In this document: piece by piece, positions 39,262 through 48,750 of the stretch | Numbering within the stretch: the first letter of the stretch is position 1 | Layout of the letters: every line of letters starts with the position of its first letter | From: Corynebacterium tuberculostearicum | GTDB lineage: Bacteria > Actinomycetota > Actinomycetes > Mycobacteriales > Mycobacteriaceae | Assembly (NCBI RefSeq): GCF_013408445.1 | Contig: NZ_JACBZL010000001.1 | Coordinates: 558,001-622,000 of the forward strand | DNA: 64,000 bases | Direction of reading: 5' to 3' | Notes under the pieces: model-generated | What the model was told of the DNA's origin: nothing | Databases searched by the model: none | What the model saw: the letters and a program-made list of their open reading frames with translations, nothing else | Position numbers and translations under genes: made by a program

Positions 39262-40239
39262 ATGCACGCAATTCAGGTCACAGAAACCGGCGGACCAGAA
39301 GTACTTCGCTATACCGAAGTACCCGCCCCCACCCCTAATGACGACGAGGTTTTGGTGGACGTCATCATGGCTGGCGTCAACTACATCGATACCTATTATC
39401 GTGAGGGTATCTATAACGCGGCCACCCCGTTCATTCCCGGATTCGAAGGCACCGGACGCGTAGTCCACGACCCCAAGGGGGAAATTGCCGAGGGCACGAT
39501 GGTGGCCTGGAACCAGGCTTTTGGCTCCTACGCCGAGCAGGTGTGCGTCCCACGCGAGGGACTAGTGGCGGTCCCGGATGATTTCCAGCCAGAAGTCGCT
39601 GCTTCCATGTTGCTGCAAGGCATTACCGCACACTACTTGGCGCATGGCGTTTATCAACTGGGTGAAGGCGCTTCCTGCCTGATTACCGCCGGCGCCGGCG
39701 GTGTCGGCCAGATCCTCACCCAAATGGCATCGTCGCTCGGCGCTACCGTCTATACGGTGGTTTCCACGGACGAAAAGGAAGGACTCTCCTACGCGGCCGG
39801 TGCGGATAAGGTATTTCGCTATGGCGACGGACTCGCCGAGCAGGTACGTCGCTACAACGGTGATAGGGGCGTTGACGTAGTTTACGACGGCGTCGGCAAG
39901 GCGACCTTCCACGAGTCACTCGAAGCAGTACGCCCCCGTGGCACCGTCGCGCTCTTCGGCGCCGCCTCTGGCCCAGTTGAGCCTATCGACCCGCAGCTGC
40001 TGAGCAAGCATGGCTCTATCTTCCTCACCCGGCCTTCCATCGGCGCATGGACAGCCCAAGAAGGCGAGTTCCAAATGCGTGCCCAGGCGGTCGTCCAAGC
40101 TGTTATCGACGGCGATCTGAGCTTCAACGTCACGGCCTCCTACCCACTGGAAGATGCCGCTGCGGCCCACCGCGATCTCCAAGAGCGCAAGACTACCGGT
40201 TCCATCGTGTTGCGCGTCCAAGCTGGCGATAAAGCCTAA
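39262..40239 (+). CDS. qor: NADPH:quinone oxidoreductase (zinc-free MDR family)
   Basis: 325 residues. Medium-chain reductase with the Rossmann motif LITAGAGGVGQILTQMA (about 144-160), MAGVNYIDTYYREGIY in the active site, and VDVVYDGVGKATFHESL. Zn-binding Cys of alcohol dehydrogenases are absent, so it belongs to the quinone oxidoreductase branch. Cytoplasmic one- or two-electron reduction of quinones or enones. Confidence 0.88.
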   Translation: MHAIQVTETGGPEVLRYTEVPAPTPNDDEVLVDVIMAGVNYIDTYYREGIYNAATPFIPGFEGTGRVVHDPKGEIAEGTMVAWNQAFGSYAEQVCVPREGLVAVPDDFQPEVAASMLLQGITAHYLAHGVYQLGEGASCLITAGAGGVGQILTQMASSLGATVYTVVSTDEKEGLSYAAGADKVFRYGDGLAEQVRRYNGDRGVDVVYDGVGKATFHESLEAVRPRGTVALFGAASGPVEPIDPQLLSKHGSIFLTRPSIGAWTAQEGEFQMRAQAVVQAVIDGDLSFNVTASYPLEDAAAAHRDLQERKTTGSIVLRVQAGDKA

Positions 40240-40257
40240 ACCCACCCACATACGCCA

Positions 40258-40291
40258 AAAGCGCGGGAAAGCATTGGCCTTCCCGCGCTTT
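40258..40291. terminator. Bidirectional terminator between qor and ctaB
   Basis: AAAGCGCGGGAA (40258-40269) and TTCCCGCGCTTT (40280-40291), a 12-bp perfect stem with A and T runs that serve both strands. Confidence 0.9.
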
Positions 40292-40322
40292 CGCTATCTT
40301 ATCCTTGGATATCTGGTCGCAG

Positions 40323-41267
40323 TTAGAATAACGTGGCCGACCAACCGAGCATCCGGCCTAGTGGCTCCCATCCCAATACTGCGTCGATGGACAACCCGAT
40401 AAAGAGCACCGACAGATAGTTATTGGAGTAAATGAACAGGCGCATCGGCTTAACCTTGGCACCGTTCTTCACTCCCTTGTGCAGGCGTATAGCCATCCAC
40501 AGGAATACCGCGCCGGAGGCAAGAGCTGCGACCAAGTAAATCCACGATGCAGCGGGGACGATAAGTAGGGTCACGATAACCGTGCCCACGGTATACCACA
40601 CGATCTGTCGAGTGACTTCCTTCTCATCAGCCACTACGGGCAGCATCGGCACGCCGGCCTTGCGGTAGTCTTCCTTGTACTTCATGGCCAGCGCCCACGT
40701 GTGTGGCGGAGTCCAGAAGAAGATGATGAGGAAGAGCACGATTGCCTGCCACCAGCGGTCAGGCTCTGCAGCAGGAGCGTTATCCCGGATAACCGCCCAG
40801 CCGACCATCGCCGGCATGCAGCCGGCCAAGCCGCCCCAGACGATATTTTGAGCGTTGCGCATCTTCAAAAACTTGGTGTAGACGAAGACATAGAAAAAGT
40901 TCGTCAAAATCACGAAGAAGGCCGCCAGCCAGGAATGAGCTAGGACGCCCAACCACAGCACGGAAAGGATGAGCATTACCCAGGCGAAAATTGCTGCGTT
41001 TCGCTTAGAAATCTTGGCTCTTACCAGTGGTCGGGCCCTGGTGCGCTGCATTTTTTGATCCAGCTCGTAGTCCACGACGTTATTAAACGTGTGGGCGGCA
41101 GCAGCGCCCATCCAACCGCCGAAAATGGTCGACACGATAAGCCAGATATTGTCTGAAACGGCCTCCACGCCGCGTTGCGCTTGGAGCATCGCCGGGATTG
41201 CGGCCACGAGGAGGAGCTCAATGATCCTCGGTTTCGTTAGCGCAAAATAGGCCTTGATGGTCTCCAA
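40323..41267 (-). CDS. ctaB: Protoheme IX farnesyltransferase CtaB
   Basis: 314 residues, a UbiA-type prenyltransferase that makes heme O from heme B for CtaA. The prenyl-diphosphate motif [19 protein letters not shown] (about 62-80) and the second Asp-rich loop [17 protein letters not shown] are visible, with about eight to nine membrane helices. Convergent with qor; divergent from tkt, with ctaA on the other side of qor. Confidence 0.95.
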   Translation of the reverse strand: METIKAYFALTKPRIIELLLVAAIPAMLQAQRGVEAVSDNIWLIVSTIFGGWMGAAAAHTFNNVVDYELDQKMQRTRARPLVRAKISKRNAAIFAWVMLILSVLWLGVLAHSWLAAFFVILTNFFYVFVYTKFLKMRNAQNIVWGGLAGCMPAMVGWAVIRDNAPAAEPDRWWQAIVLFLIIFFWTPPHTWALAMKYKEDYRKAGVPMLPVVADEKEVTRQIVWYTVGTVIVTLLIVPAASWIYLVAALASGAVFLWMAIRLHKGVKNGAKVKPMRLFIYSNNYLSVLFIGLSIDAVLGWEPLGRMLGWSATLF

Positions 41268-41579
41268 GGGATTCCTCCACTATCTGAACGTTGGTGAACT
41301 GTGCCCCGCGCACTTACTGCGCGCGGTCACCCCTAGCGGTCGCACATGCCCGTGAAAAAGTTCCAGTTCTCTCACTCACAGTTTTCGGCGCAGGGGTGAA
41401 AGACAACAGGCCTATGGCCGCTAGATTCAGTGCGCGCTCTAGCGCCCGCGCGCACTCCACTTAGCCATGCCAGCATACCTTTTATGCCTAGCTTTCTATA
41501 ATTGCGCACCGCCGGTTTAAAAATTACTAGACTGAATAAAGTTAAGTACTTTTTGCCTAGACGTAAGCGAGGCTTTCCA
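41268..41579. promoter_or_regulatory. ctaB-tkt divergent control region
   Basis: 312 bp without a gene. It contains an inverted repeat GTGCGCGC/GCGCGCAC (41430-41437 and 41448-41455), a consensus -10 box TATAAT (41497-41502) pointing to tkt, and an A/T-rich leader of about 70 nt. A minus-strand promoter for ctaB must lie here too but I cannot place it. Confidence 0.55.
41497..41502 (+). promoter_or_regulatory. -10 box of the tkt operon
   Basis: A perfect TATAAT, 77 nt before the GTG start of tkt, suggesting a strong promoter. No good -35 is apparent. Confidence 0.55.
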
Positions 41580-43688
41580 GTGTCGAAAGATAAGTTGTCC
41601 CCAGAACTCCAAACTATGGTCGAGCGCCGTTATCCGGAGGATTGGTCGGAGTTTGACACCCGCGCCGTCGACACCGTACGAGTACTAGCCGCAGATGCTG
41701 TACAAAAGTGCGGTTCCGGCCACCCCGGTACGGCAATGTCCCTCGCTCCCCTCGCCTACACCTTGTATCAGCGCGTCATTAACCATGATCCCGCCGATGT
41801 GCACTGGGCCGGCCGCGACCGCTTCGTCCTTTCGGTTGGTCACTCCTCCCTCACCCAGTACATCCAGCTCTACCTGGGCGGCTTTGGCTTGGAGATGGAC
41901 GATCTCAAGCAGCTGCGTACGTGGGGTTCGCGCACCCCAGGTCACCCGGAGGTGCACCACACCGATGGCGTGGAAATCACCACTGGCCCCCTTGGCCAAG
42001 GCTTGGCTTCCTCCGTGGGCATGGCCATGGCCGCACGAAAGGAGCGCGGGCTTTTCGATCCAGAGGCACCGGCCGGCGAGTCTCCCTTCGACCACTACAT
42101 CTACACCATCGCTTCCGATGGTGACCTGCAGGAGGGCGTAACCGCTGAGGCCTCTTCCCTGGCGGGTACGCAAAAGCTGGGCAACTTGATTGTCTTCTGG
42201 GACGATAACCGCATCTCTATTGAGGACGATACGAATATTGCTTTCAACGAAGACGTGGTCGCCCGCTACGAGGCCTACGGCTGGCACGTCCAAACGGTCG
42301 AATCCGGCGAAGACGTCGTAGCTATTGAGGAGGCCGTCAAGGCCGCACAGGCAAAGACCGAGCGCCCTTCCTTCATCCGCGTGAAGACCGTCATCGGCTA
42401 CCCGGCCCCGAATAAGATGAATACCGGCGGCGTTCATGGCGCTGCGCTGGGCGATGACGAAGTTGCTGCCACCAAGGAGGTCTTGGGCTTCGATCCGGAG
42501 CGCAGCTTCCACATCGACGACGAGGTCATCGCACACACCCGCAAGCTGCGCGAGCGCGGCGCCGAAAAGCACGCCGCGTGGCAGAAGAAGTTCGACGAAT
42601 GGGCTGCGGCTAATCCGGAGAACAAGGCACTCTTTGACCGCATGCAGGCGCGCGAATTGCCGCAAGATTTCGACGCTGAATTGCCGGTGTGGGAACCGGG
42701 TGAATCTTTGGCCACCCGCAAGGCCTCTGAGGCCACCATCCAAGCCTTGGCCGCTTCCCTTCCTGAGATGTGGGGTGGCTCTGCTGACCTTGCCGGCTCC
42801 AATAACACCGTGATTAAGGGCGCGGACTCCTTCGGCCCCGCAGCCATTACCACCGATATGTGGTCGGCTCAGCCGTATGGCCGCAACCTCCACTTCGGCA
42901 TTCGCGAGCACGCGATGTCTGCGATCATGAACGGTATTGCTCTGCACGGCAATACCCGCGTTTACGGCGGCACCTTCCTTATTTTCTCCGAGTACCAGTA
43001 CCCCGCTGTCCGCCTGGGCTCATTGATGTCTACCGATACCTACTATGTCTGGACCCACGACTCCATCGGCTTGGGCGAGGATGGCCCGACCCACCAGCCG
43101 GTAGAGACCCTTTCTGCCCTTCGCGCTATCCCGAACCTGTCCGTTATTCGCCCGGCCGATGCCAACGAAACCGCTCAGGCTTGGGCCGCAGCGCTCGAGT
43201 ACAAGGCCGCACCAAAGGGCCTGGCACTGAGCCGCCAGGGACTGCCGGTACTGGAAGGCACCAAGGAAAAGGCACATGATGGCGTGCGCCGCGGCGCTTA
43301 TGTTCTGGTGGAAGAGTCCAAGGAAACGCCAGACGTGATCCTTCTCGCTACCGGCTCTGAGGTGCAGCTTGCCGTCGCCGCCGCTAAGGAACTGGAGGCC
43401 GCTGGAACAGCCACTCGCGTTGTCTCCGCACCGTGCCTTGAGTGGTTTGATGAGCAGGATGACGCATACCGCGAATCCGTGCTGCCTAGCGAAGTGCAGG
43501 CCCGCGTGTCCATCGAAGCCGGCATCGCTATGCCGTGGCACAAGTACACCGGTTCTTTCGGCCGGACCATTTCCATCGAGCACTACGGCGCCTCTGCTCC
43601 TGCGGGCGAGCTCTTTGAGAAATTTGGCTTCACCACCGCAGCGGTAGTTGAAGCGGCGCAGGAATCGCTCGCTGCCGCGCAGAAGTAA
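41580..43688 (+). CDS. tkt: Transketolase
   Basis: 702 residues, TPP enzyme of the non-oxidative pentose phosphate path. GHPGTAMSLAPLAYTLY (substrate and TPP His), IASDGDLQEGVTAEASSLAG...NLIVFWDDNRIS (GDG-N motif for Mg-TPP) and the C-terminal domain with THDSIGLGEDGPTHQPVE are all present. I chose GTG at 41580 (VSKDKLSPELQ) with GAGG 7 nt before; the frame begins earlier, but this is where homology starts. First gene of the operon. Confidence 0.95.
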   Translation: MSKDKLSPELQTMVERRYPEDWSEFDTRAVDTVRVLAADAVQKCGSGHPGTAMSLAPLAYTLYQRVINHDPADVHWAGRDRFVLSVGHSSLTQYIQLYLGGFGLEMDDLKQLRTWGSRTPGHPEVHHTDGVEITTGPLGQGLASSVGMAMAARKERGLFDPEAPAGESPFDHYIYTIASDGDLQEGVTAEASSLAGTQKLGNLIVFWDDNRISIEDDTNIAFNEDVVARYEAYGWHVQTVESGEDVVAIEEAVKAAQAKTERPSFIRVKTVIGYPAPNKMNTGGVHGAALGDDEVAATKEVLGFDPERSFHIDDEVIAHTRKLRERGAEKHAAWQKKFDEWAAANPENKALFDRMQARELPQDFDAELPVWEPGESLATRKASEATIQALAASLPEMWGGSADLAGSNNTVIKGADSFGPAAITTDMWSAQPYGRNLHFGIREHAMSAIMNGIALHGNTRVYGGTFLIFSEYQYPAVRLGSLMSTDTYYVWTHDSIGLGEDGPTHQPVETLSALRAIPNLSVIRPADANETAQAWAAALEYKAAPKGLALSRQGLPVLEGTKEKAHDGVRRGAYVLVEESKETPDVILLATGSEVQLAVAAAKELEAAGTATRVVSAPCLEWFDEQDDAYRESVLPSEVQARVSIEAGIAMPWHKYTGSFGRTISIEHYGASAPAGELFEKFGFTTAAVVEAAQESLAAAQK

Positions 43689-43715
43689 ACCTCCAGGACT
43701 GGATAAGGAGTAATC

Positions 43716-44801
43716 ATGAACCACATTTCCGAACTTGCCCAGCTGGGAACCTCAACCTGGCTCGATGACCTTTCTCGCGAGCGCCTAGTCTCGGGCAATC
43801 TCAAGGAGATAATTTCCGCTAAGTCCATCGTGGGAGTTACCACCAACCCGGCGATCTTCGCCGCGGCGATGACCAACGGCACCGCCTACGACGCCGAGCT
43901 TTCCACGTTGAAGGAGACCAAGGCCACCGCCGATGAAGCGGTGTACGCATTGGCTATTGAGGACGTCAAGAATGCCTGCGACCTCTTTGCGGATATCTAC
44001 TCCTCTACTAACGGCGCAGATGGCCGCGTGTCCATCGAGGTCGACCCGCGCATTTCTGATGACGCTACTGCCACCCTTGAACAGGCGCGTGAGCTGTGGT
44101 CCAAGGTTGATCGTCCCAACGTGATGATCAAGATTCCGGCCACCACCGGCTCCCTTCCGGCCATCGAAGATGCCCTGGCAGAGGGAATCAGCGTCAACGT
44201 CACCCTTATTTTCTCCGTGGATCGCTACCGCGATGTCATTGAGGCTTTCCGTACCGGCCTCAAGCGTGCCGCCGAAGCTGGCAAGGACGTCTCTACCATT
44301 CACTCCGTGGCTTCCTTCTTTGTTTCCCGTTTGGATACCGAAGTAGATAAGCGCTTGGAAGCCATTGGCAGCGAGATTGCTCTGGCACTGCGGGGTAAGG
44401 CGGGCGTCGCCAATGCACAGCGCGCCTATGCTCTTTTCCAGGACGCCTTGCTTAACGACGCCGACTTGCCCGAAGGCGCCCACCTCCAGCGTCCACTGTG
44501 GGCTTCTACCGGCGTGAAGAATCCGGAGTACCCAGCCACCTTGTACGTATCTGAGCTGGCTGGCCCGCACACGGTAAACACCATGCCGGAAAAGACCATC
44601 GATGCGGTTCTCTCTGAGGGCAACCTCCACGGCGATGCCCTGTCTGATAGCCGCGAGGCTGCAGAAGGCGTCTTTGCCCAGCTAGAAGAGGTCGGCATTG
44701 ATTTCGATGATGTCTTTGCAGTGCTGGAGCGCGAGGGCGTAGATAAGTTTGTCGCCGCGTGGGAGGAACTGCTTGCTTCCATTGAGGAGCGACTCGCGTA
44801 A
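43716..44801 (+). CDS. tal: Transaldolase
   Basis: 361 residues, the long (mycobacterial-type) transaldolase subfamily. GVTTNPAIFAAAM (about 36-48) and PNVMIKIPATTGSLPAI with the Schiff-base Lys (about 140) are conserved. The gene starts 27 nt after tkt with AAGGAG upstream. It transfers dihydroxyacetone units between sugar phosphates, in concert with Tkt. Confidence 0.94.
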   Translation: MNHISELAQLGTSTWLDDLSRERLVSGNLKEIISAKSIVGVTTNPAIFAAAMTNGTAYDAELSTLKETKATADEAVYALAIEDVKNACDLFADIYSSTNGADGRVSIEVDPRISDDATATLEQARELWSKVDRPNVMIKIPATTGSLPAIEDALAEGISVNVTLIFSVDRYRDVIEAFRTGLKRAAEAGKDVSTIHSVASFFVSRLDTEVDKRLEAIGSEIALALRGKAGVANAQRAYALFQDALLNDADLPEGAHLQRPLWASTGVKNPEYPATLYVSELAGPHTVNTMPEKTIDAVLSEGNLHGDALSDSREAAEGVFAQLEEVGIDFDDVFAVLEREGVDKFVAAWEELLASIEERLA

Positions 44802-44818
44802 ACTAGCCGTGTGACTTG

Positions 44819-44844
44819 TGCCCCGCCGAGAATTCGGCGGGGCA
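44819..44844 (+). terminator. Intra-operon hairpin between tal and zwf
   Basis: TGCCCCGCCGA pairs with TCGGCGGGGCA (11 bp, loop GAAT), followed by only TT. Probably a partial terminator that divides the operon. Confidence 0.65.
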
Positions 44845-44853
44845 TTCTGCCGC

Positions 44854-44859
44854 TAGAAT
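44854..44859 (+). promoter_or_regulatory. -10 box of a separate zwf promoter
   Basis: TAGAAT, 41 nt before the zwf start. It lies in a small palindrome CGCTAGAATATTAGCG (44851-44866), so a regulator could bind there. Confidence 0.45.
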
Positions 44860-44900
44860 ATTAGCGAGCTTAAAGCCCATAAACTCAGGAAGGATTCTTC

Positions 44901-46433
44901 GTGACCGACTCAGCCGCTTGGGTCAACCCCTTGCGCAATGCCAGCGACAAGCGATTGCCGCGAATCGCAGGACCCGCGGGCATGGTCATCTTCGGCGTTA
45001 CCGGTGACCTAGCATATAAAAAGCTACTGCCCGCCATCTACGACCTAGCGAGCCGTGGTCTCCTCCCCGCTGGCTTTACCCTTGTGGGTTATGGTCGCCG
45101 CGACTGGGACAAGGTCGCATTCTGTGACTACGTTCGCTCAGCCGTCATCGCTGGCTCACGTACCGAGTTCAATGAAGATGTCTGGCAGCATCTATCCCAG
45201 GGCATCGAATTTGTACAAGGCTCTTTCGACGATGCTGGATTCGATCGCCTCTCGGCGCGTTTGGGCGAGCTAGATCGCGAGCGCGGCACCGGCAGCAACT
45301 GGGCATACTACCTTTCGGTTCCACCGGAATTCTTCTCCAATATTTGCCACCAGCTGGAGCGGGTGGGCATGGCCAACTCCGTCGAGGACTCGTGGCGCCG
45401 AGTAATCATTGAGAAGCCTTTCGGCCACGATCAAGAGTCTGCCCGCAAGCTCAATGAGATTGTCAACGCCGTCTTCCCTGAGTCCGCGGTGTTCCGCATT
45501 GACCATTATCTGGGCAAGGAGACGGTGCAAAACATCATGGCTTTGCGCTTTGCCAATCAAATTTTTGAGCCCATGTGGAACGCTCACTACATCGATCACG
45601 TCCAAATCACCATGGCCGAAGATATTGGCCTAGGCGGCCGCGCTGGCTATTATGACGGCATCGGTGCGGCTCGCGACGTCATCCAGAACCACCTGCTGCA
45701 GCTTTTGGCTCTGGTTGCGATGGAAGAACCGTCCTCCTTCGAGCCTGAGGCCCTGCAGGCAGAAAAGGTCAAGGTGCTGCGCGCTACCCACGCCGTGCAC
45801 CCACTCAATAAGACTACAGCTCGCGGCCAGTACTCCGCCGGCTGGCAAGGCTCCGAGTTTGTCAAGGGCTTGCGCGAAGAAGAAGGCTTCGATCCGGAGT
45901 CCACGACGGAGACCTATGCAGCCTGCACCTTGGAAGTAAACTCTCGCCGCTGGGGAGGAGTACCCTTCTACCTGCGCACGGGCAAGCGCTTGGGCCGGCG
46001 CGTGACCGAAATTGCGCTGGTATTCAAGGCAGCGCCAAATCAACCATTCGTTGACGGCCAGACCGATGCGCTGGGGCGAAACGCCGTAGTCATCCGCGTA
46101 CAGCCGGATGAGGGCGTCACCATGCGCTTTGGTTCCAAGGTGCCCGGCTCCACCATGGAGGTCCGCGACGTCAATATGGACTTTGCTTATGCTGAGGCCT
46201 TTACCGAGGAATCTCCGGAAGCATACGAGCGACTGATTTTGGATGCCCTCCTCGATGAGTCCTCGCTCTTCCCCACCAACGAAGAGGTGGAACTTTCCTG
46301 GTCGATTTTGGATCCCATCATCGATTACTGGGCCGAAGCTGGTCAGCCGGAGGAATACCGCGCTGGCACGTGGGGCCCGGAATCCGCCGATAGAATGTTG
46401 CGCCGCCGGGGCCACTCCTGGCGCCGCCCCTAG
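44901..46433 (+). CDS. zwf: Glucose-6-phosphate 1-dehydrogenase
   Basis: 510 residues, NADP-linked first enzyme of the oxidative pentose phosphate path. IFGVTGDLAYKKLLPAIYDL is the coenzyme-binding motif, RIDHYLGKETVQN holds the catalytic His/Lys. GTG start. In corynebacteria it works with OpcA, encoded directly after it (14-nt gap). Confidence 0.95.
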   Translation: MTDSAAWVNPLRNASDKRLPRIAGPAGMVIFGVTGDLAYKKLLPAIYDLASRGLLPAGFTLVGYGRRDWDKVAFCDYVRSAVIAGSRTEFNEDVWQHLSQGIEFVQGSFDDAGFDRLSARLGELDRERGTGSNWAYYLSVPPEFFSNICHQLERVGMANSVEDSWRRVIIEKPFGHDQESARKLNEIVNAVFPESAVFRIDHYLGKETVQNIMALRFANQIFEPMWNAHYIDHVQITMAEDIGLGGRAGYYDGIGAARDVIQNHLLQLLALVAMEEPSSFEPEALQAEKVKVLRATHAVHPLNKTTARGQYSAGWQGSEFVKGLREEEGFDPESTTETYAACTLEVNSRRWGGVPFYLRTGKRLGRRVTEIALVFKAAPNQPFVDGQTDALGRNAVVIRVQPDEGVTMRFGSKVPGSTMEVRDVNMDFAYAEAFTEESPEAYERLILDALLDESSLFPTNEEVELSWSILDPIIDYWAEAGQPEEYRAGTWGPESADRMLRRRGHSWRRP

Positions 46434-46447
46434 GAGGGACGCAGACA

Positions 46448-47383
46448 ATGATTATTCCATTGCCCAACACCACTACGCGTGAAATCTCCAAGAAGCTAGT
46501 AGAGGCCCAAGAGCATTACACCCTTACTACCGGCCGAGTACTCACCCTAATCGTGGCTGCCCGCGAGGACGATGATCTGGAAAACATCCTGGCCTCCGTG
46601 CGTGATGCCTCCCACGAGCACCCGTCGCGCGTTCTGGTCGTCGTGACGGGTGACCCGCAGGCAGATACCCACCTGGACGCGCAGCTGCGCGTGGGCGGTG
46701 AAGCGGGTGCTTCTGAGATGGTCATCATGAAGTTGCACGGCGCTTTGGCAAACCAGGACGAGGCGGTCGTTACCCCACTGCTGCTTCCCGATACCCCCTT
46801 GGTCGCTTGGTGGCCTACCTTGTGCCCGCCCGACCCAGCTTCCAGCTCGGTGGGCAAGCTGGCTCAACGCCGCATTACCAACGTTGCCCATGACGGACGC
46901 GTCACTGGCGAAGATCTGCGCACATTATCCGCCGGCTACACGCCGGGCGATTCCGATATGTCCTGGGCCGCCATCACTTTGTGGCGCGGCGTCGTGGCCT
47001 CCGCATTGGACCGCCATCCTCACGAGCCCGTGCAGTCCGTCGAAGTGGCGGGACCTGCGGGCCACCCAGCCCCAGACTTCGCGGCCGGATGGCTCCTCGA
47101 TCGCCTTGCAGTCCCCGTCCACCGCACCGTGACCGACTCTCAGGAGCCGCACTTCCCGGTGACCCACTTGCGGTTTAATCGGGAAACGAGCCACGTCGAC
47201 GTTGATGTCATCGACGAGCGCACGGTGCGTGTATGCGTTCCAGGTTCCCCGGATTCCCTGGTGAGCCTTAGCAAGCGCTCCCAAGCTGAGGTTCTCTCTG
47301 AAGAATTGCGCCATCTAGATGCCGATAAGACTTATGCGCAAGCACTCCGTGCGCTCGCGCAAGTAGACTACAGTAAGCAGTAA
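46448..47383 (+). CDS. opcA: OpcA, glucose-6-phosphate dehydrogenase assembly protein
   Basis: 311 residues. Conserved features: MIIPLPNTTTREISKKLVEAQ at the start, GEAGASEMVIMKLHGALANQDEAVVTPLLLPDTPLVAWWPT (about 79-119). It is non-catalytic and needed for full activity and oligomer formation of Zwf in several actinobacteria and cyanobacteria. Between zwf and pgl. Confidence 0.92.
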   Translation: MIIPLPNTTTREISKKLVEAQEHYTLTTGRVLTLIVAAREDDDLENILASVRDASHEHPSRVLVVVTGDPQADTHLDAQLRVGGEAGASEMVIMKLHGALANQDEAVVTPLLLPDTPLVAWWPTLCPPDPASSSVGKLAQRRITNVAHDGRVTGEDLRTLSAGYTPGDSDMSWAAITLWRGVVASALDRHPHEPVQSVEVAGPAGHPAPDFAAGWLLDRLAVPVHRTVTDSQEPHFPVTHLRFNRETSHVDVDVIDERTVRVCVPGSPDSLVSLSKRSQAEVLSEELRHLDADKTYAQALRALAQVDYSKQ

Positions 47384-47425
47384 AACGGCTTAACTCTGAT
47401 TCTTTGCAAAGGATAGCGATACCTC

Positions 47426-48187
47426 ATGGTAACTCTTCACCGCGTAAGCGATGTGGATGACCTTATCTCCCAGGCCGCGCTGAAATTCGTGGATACCGTA
47501 GCGCGTATCCAGGCCGCCGGTGGCGGGCTCCACCACGATGGGGTCGCGCGAGTTGTCCTAACCGGCGGTGGCGCTGGAATTGGCGTTCTTCACGAGCTAG
47601 CTCGTTTGGAGTTCGCGGCACAGCAGCAAGGCGAGAATTTTCCAGCCCAGCGCATCGATTGGTCGCGCGTTCACGTCTTTTTCGGCGACGAGCGTAATGT
47701 GCCCGTCTCTGACGCAGATTCTAATGAAGGTCAAGCACGCAGTGCCCTGCTCAATCACGTAGATATTCCGGACCAGAATATTCACGGCTTTGATCTGGGC
47801 GCGGTGTCCATGGAAGCCGCAGCGAGTGCGTATGAGCCAGAGCTAAAGGAATTCGCCCCGAACGGATTCGACCTGCATCTGCTGGGCATGGGCGAAGAGG
47901 GCCATATCAATTCCTTGTTCCCCCATTCTGAGGCGGTTCGGGAACAAGAAGAGCTAGCTGTTCCCGTCCATGACTCTCCCAAGCCGCCGAGCGAGCGCAT
48001 TACCCTTACTCTTCCCGCGGTAAACAAGTCTGCTCGTATTTGGCTTCTTGTTGCAGGCGAGGCCAAGGCGGAAGCTGCCAAGCATGTCGTTGAAGGCGCT
48101 GAGCCCGAAGAATGGCCGGCTGCAGGCGTGCACGGGAAGGAAGAGACCATCCTCTTCCTTGCCGATGACGCTGCCTCCGAGCTGTAG
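47426..48187 (+). CDS. pgl: 6-phosphogluconolactonase
   Basis: 253 residues of the DevB/NagB-like fold. VVLTGGGAGIGVLHELA, VHVFFGDERNVPVSDADSNEGQA and HLLGMGEEGHINSLFPHS are the sugar-phosphate binding signatures. Hydrolyses the lactone produced by Zwf. Last gene of the operon, ending at a strong terminator. Confidence 0.94.
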   Translation: MVTLHRVSDVDDLISQAALKFVDTVARIQAAGGGLHHDGVARVVLTGGGAGIGVLHELARLEFAAQQQGENFPAQRIDWSRVHVFFGDERNVPVSDADSNEGQARSALLNHVDIPDQNIHGFDLGAVSMEAAASAYEPELKEFAPNGFDLHLLGMGEEGHINSLFPHSEAVREQEELAVPVHDSPKPPSERITLTLPAVNKSARIWLLVAGEAKAEAAKHVVEGAEPEEWPAAGVHGKEETILFLADDAASEL

Positions 48188-48240
48188 TCACGTCAGCCTA
48201 GTGCGCAGCCGAGCTGAACTTGTGGCTCGGCGCCACGCAA

Positions 48241-48313
48241 AAAGCGCCGGTACCGCTTCCCCACCCCAGTTCCCACAGGGAACCAGGAAGTTGGAAGCCG
48301 ATACCGGCGCTTT
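48241..48313. terminator. Large bidirectional terminator between pgl and secG
   Basis: AAAGCGCCGGTA (48241-48252) pairs with TACCGGCGCTTT (48302-48313); inside are GCTTCC/GGAAGC and GTTCCC/GGGAAC stems, giving one long hairpin. Serves the convergent genes on both sides. Confidence 0.9.
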
Positions 48314-48332
48314 CGCTATTCCAGCTGGTAGC

Positions 48333-48566
48333 TTAAGCGAATGCCTGGATGAGGTTGAGGCCTACGATGCACGCAAGCCAGATAATTACCATGACCACGG
48401 TGTAACGGTCCAGGTTCTTTTCCACGACGGTCGAGCCGGAAAGGTTAGACTGCACGCCGCCGCCGAAGAGGCTGGACAGGCCGCCACCTTTGCCCTTGTG
48501 CAGCAGCACGAAGATGGACATCAAAATAGCTGCGATGACCAAGATGATTTCCAGTGCCAAGACCAT
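48333..48566 (-). CDS. secG: SecG, preprotein translocase subunit
   Basis: 77 residues with two membrane helices (LALEIILVIAAILMSIFVLLH and TVVMVIIWLACIVGLNLIQAF) joined by the conserved KGKGGGLSSLFGGGVQ loop. Small accessory subunit of SecYEG. Downstream of tpiA on the same strand. Confidence 0.95.
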   Translation of the reverse strand: MVLALEIILVIAAILMSIFVLLHKGKGGGLSSLFGGGVQSNLSGSTVVEKNLDRYTVVMVIIWLACIVGLNLIQAFA

Positions 48567-48689
48567 GAGGATAATCCTTATTTCTAACGTGCGCCCTGTG
48601 GGTAACTCTCGCCACCCGCTAGCGCGGAATCGTACTTTTAGACTTCGCGTACAGCAAAGCTATCACATCGGCCCACTCTACACGATGGC

Positions 48690-48714
48690 GCGGGCTGGAA
48701 CCATTCCAACCCGC
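48690..48714 (-). terminator. Hairpin between tpiA and secG
   Basis: On the minus strand GCGGGTTGGAA and TTCCAGCCCGC pair (one G-U) around a 3-nt loop, 37 nt after the tpiA stop. No U-run follows, so it could attenuate or protect the mRNA end. Confidence 0.45.
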
Positions 48715-48750
48715 ACCTTAGCGCGAACCTGTGACAGGTGATAACTCCTG

